Part shown: piece after piece, positions 62,495 to 64,000 of the stretch
Layout: each line of letters begins with the position of its first letter
How positions within the stretch are numbered: the stretch's first letter is position 1
Source: Inquilinus limosus DSM 16000
Lineage (GTDB): Bacteria > Pseudomonadota > Alphaproteobacteria > DSM-16000 > Inquilinaceae
Assembly: GCF_000423185.1 (NCBI RefSeq)
Contig: NZ_AUHM01000005.1
Location: forward strand, 186,001 to 250,000
Length of the DNA: 64,000 bases
Direction of reading: 5' to 3'
Notes under the pieces: generated by a model
Seen by the model: the letters and a program-made list of their open reading frames with translations, nothing else
The model's database searches: none
What the model was told of the DNA's origin: nothing
Translations under genes and position numbers: made by a program

Positions 62495-63061
62495 CTGCAG
62501 CCCGACCTGTTCGGCCCGCCGCTCGCCGGCCTGTCCACCGTCGAGGGCATCGTCTCGGCGGCGGAGGAGCGGCGGCTGATCGCGGCGATCGACGCGGTGG
62601 AGCTGTCGCCCTTCCGCTTTCACGGCTGGGAGGGGCGGCGCCTGACCGCCAGCTTCGGCTGGCGCTACGATTTCGACGACGGCAGCTTCCGGCCGGCGGA
62701 GCCGATCCCGGACTGGCTGCTGCCGCTGCGGGAGAAGGCGGCCCGCTTCGCCGGGCTGGGGCCGGCGGAGCTCGCCCAGGCGCTGCTGATCCGCTACGAC
62801 CCCGGCGCCGGCATCGGCTGGCACCGGGACCGGCCGGTATTCGAGCATGTCGTCGGCGTCTCGCTCGGCACCGCGGCGACGATGCGCTTCCGGCGCCGAA
62901 GGCCGGAGGGCGGCTTCGACCGCGTCTCCCTGCCGCTGCCGCCGCGCTCCGCCTACCACCTGTCCGGCGAAGCTCGGCACGAGTGGGAGCACAGCATCCC
63001 GGAGATGGAGGGGACCCGCTGGTCGGTCACCTTCCGCAGCCTGTCGGGCCGGCGGCGCTGA
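62495..63061 (+). CDS. alkB: AlkB-like 2OG-Fe(II) dioxygenase
   Basis: The 188-residue protein has the iron ligands His110 and Asp112 in GIGWHRDRPV and His166 in WEHSIPE, and Arg residues near RWSVTFRSL that bind 2-oxoglutarate. It belongs to the AlkB family that repairs alkylated bases. Homologues start M-Q-P-D-L-F-G; here that start reads CTG 62495 with GGAGG upstream and no ATG, GTG or TTG in frame since the previous stop. CTG initiation is the most likely reading; ATG-like GTG 62597 would lose the N-terminal helix. Confidence 0.85.
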   Translation: MQPDLFGPPLAGLSTVEGIVSAAEERRLIAAIDAVELSPFRFHGWEGRRLTASFGWRYDFDDGSFRPAEPIPDWLLPLREKAARFAGLGPAELAQALLIRYDPGAGIGWHRDRPVFEHVVGVSLGTAATMRFRRRRPEGGFDRVSLPLPPRSAYHLSGEARHEWEHSIPEMEGTRWSVTFRSLSGRRR

Positions 63062-63067
63062 CGCCTC

Positions 63068-63775
63068 TCAGCCGAAGGCCACCAGCTCGCGCAGCTGGTC
63101 GAAATCCGCCACGATCGGCGCGCCCGCCTCGTTCGGCTTCACCATCTCGTCGCGGATGATCTGGACCACATGCAGGCCGGCCTGGTGCGCCGCCGCCACC
63201 TCGCGCGGGTTGTCGGTCAGGAACAGGATGCGCTCGGGCGCGGCGCCCAGATCGGCCGCGATCTTGGCGTAGGAGCCGGGCTCCACCTTGGCGCCGATAT
63301 CGGTGTCGTAGTGCCGGCCGAAGAAGGGCCGCAGGTCGCCGCGGTTGGAGTGCTGGAAGAACTCGACCTGCGCCTTGACCGAGCCGGAGGAGAAGATGTG
63401 CATCGGCACGCCGGCCTTATGCCAGCCTTCCAGCGCCGCATGGGCGTCGTCGTAGATGTGGCCCTCGAAGGCGCCTTCCTTGTAGCCCTCCTCCCAGACC
63501 AGCCCCTGCAGCAGCTTCAGCGGCGGCACCTTCTGGTCGGCGTCCTGCCAGGCGATCAGGGCGGCGACCGGGTCCTGGCCAGGCCCGATCCGCTCCGCCG
63601 TCTCCTTCAGGGCGCGCTGCACCACCGGGTGGTCCGGGTGCTTCGCGACGAAGACCGGGATCCGCTCGCGCGCGAAGGGGTACAGCACGTCCAGCACATA
63701 GCGCTGCGAGCTGATCGTTCCTTCGATGTCGAGCAGGATCAGGTCGATCGGGTGGGTCTGGTAGGTCAGGGTCAT
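63068..63775 (-). CDS. mtnC: Acireductone synthase (enolase-phosphatase E1), MtnC
   Basis: The 235-residue HAD protein begins with DLILLDIEGTISSQRYVLDV and has IFSSGSVKAQVEFFQHS, GAKVEPGSYAKIA and FLTDNPREV. This pattern is the E1 enolase-phosphatase of methionine salvage, which makes acireductone from diketomethylthiopentyl phosphate. It lies 9 bp after the mtnK-like gene on the same strand. Confidence 0.92.
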   Translation of the reverse strand: MTLTYQTHPIDLILLDIEGTISSQRYVLDVLYPFARERIPVFVAKHPDHPVVQRALKETAERIGPGQDPVAALIAWQDADQKVPPLKLLQGLVWEEGYKEGAFEGHIYDDAHAALEGWHKAGVPMHIFSSGSVKAQVEFFQHSNRGDLRPFFGRHYDTDIGAKVEPGSYAKIAADLGAAPERILFLTDNPREVAAAHQAGLHVVQIIRDEMVKPNEAGAPIVADFDQLRELVAFG

Positions 63776-63784
63776 CTCGGTCTC

Positions 63785-64000
63785 TCAGGCCGCGCGAGTC
63801 GCCGCCACGATATCGGCTGTCGTCCGGAAACGCTCGGGCTCCGTCAGCATGCGCCGGGCCAGCAGCACGGTGCGGCGCTCGCAGGCGGCGCGGCGGTCCG
63901 GGTCGGCGATCCGCAGGAAGTCGGCGACATGGGCATAGCTGAACACCCGGCGGATCATCTTCAGCGCGGCGAAGCCGACCATATCGGCGAAGATCTCTGC
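63785..64000 (-). CDS. mtnK: S-methyl-5-thioribose kinase (MtnK), C-terminal part, N-terminus beyond window
   Basis: Only the last 71 codons are visible, and the frame stays open to the right edge. The segment FADMVGFAALKMIRRVFSYA, HVADFLRIADPDRRAACERR matches the conserved C-terminus of methylthioribose kinase (GFAG-x-KMIRR, AHVADF, DPDRRA-x-ER). It phosphorylates methylthioribose in the same salvage pathway as mtnC, which supports the call. Confidence 0.75.
   Translation of the reverse strand, partial: AEIFADMVGFAALKMIRRVFSYAHVADFLRIADPDRRAACERRTVLLARRMLTEPERFRTTADIVAATRAA

Overview
The window is about 70% G+C, densely coded on both strands, and looks like a chromosomal segment of a metabolically versatile alphaproteobacterium. 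Red-type (form IC) RuBisCO with CbbX, PQQ-linked oxidation genes, a rhizobial-type ectoine catabolic cluster and four kinds of GC-rich palindromic repeat point to Rhodospirillales/Azospirillales, possibly an Inquilinus-like organism; that placement is inference. I saw no rRNA, tRNA, transposase, phage or CRISPR feature.

Layout. 1-5.9 kb holds accessory genes of a PQQ (quinoprotein) alcohol oxidation system: metallohydrolase (cut by the left edge), cytochrome c, beta-propeller, and an ABC system with its binding protein. 6.0-14.8 kb (minus strand) is a complete Calvin-Benson operon in the order glpX-prk-fba-cbbL-cbbS-cbbX-rpe-gph-cbbY. 14.8-22.9 kb is accessory: a lower-GC islet with two orphan genes, small VOC and SnoaL-like proteins, a tandem pair of RTX-like proteins, a LuxR-type regulator without its phospho-acceptor Asp, and a FadR-type regulator. 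23.1-28.5 kb (minus) is a sugar ABC importer with an FGGY kinase and an FbaB/LsrF-like aldolase. 28.8-39.9 kb (plus) is a long operon that appears devoted to D-amino-acid-containing or modified peptides: RpiR regulator, D-amino acid transaminase, dipeptide ABC importer, DmpA, DppA, isoaspartyl peptidase and M24 peptidase.

41.3-54.7 kb is a full ectoine/5-hydroxyectoine utilisation locus. The minus arm carries doeD-doeC-asnC; the plus arm carries enuR, ehuABCD and eutABCDE (eutD = doeA, eutE = doeB). Import, ring opening, deacetylation, transamination and semialdehyde oxidation are all encoded, leading to aspartate. 54.7-58.3 kb has an orphan receiver protein, two small paralogous proteins of unknown function, a glycosyltransferase and a PCMT. 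58.5-61.4 kb is a kaiB-kaiC-histidine kinase operon without kaiA, divergent from a Crp/Fnr gene. The right end has alkB and the methionine-salvage genes mtnC and mtnK (cut by the edge).

The palindromic elements are not randomly placed. In all three complete ABC importers of the window one lies exactly between the binding-protein gene and the downstream permease gene. Others have entered the ends of genes: the 5' end of the PQQ-system binding protein and the 3' end of cbbY.
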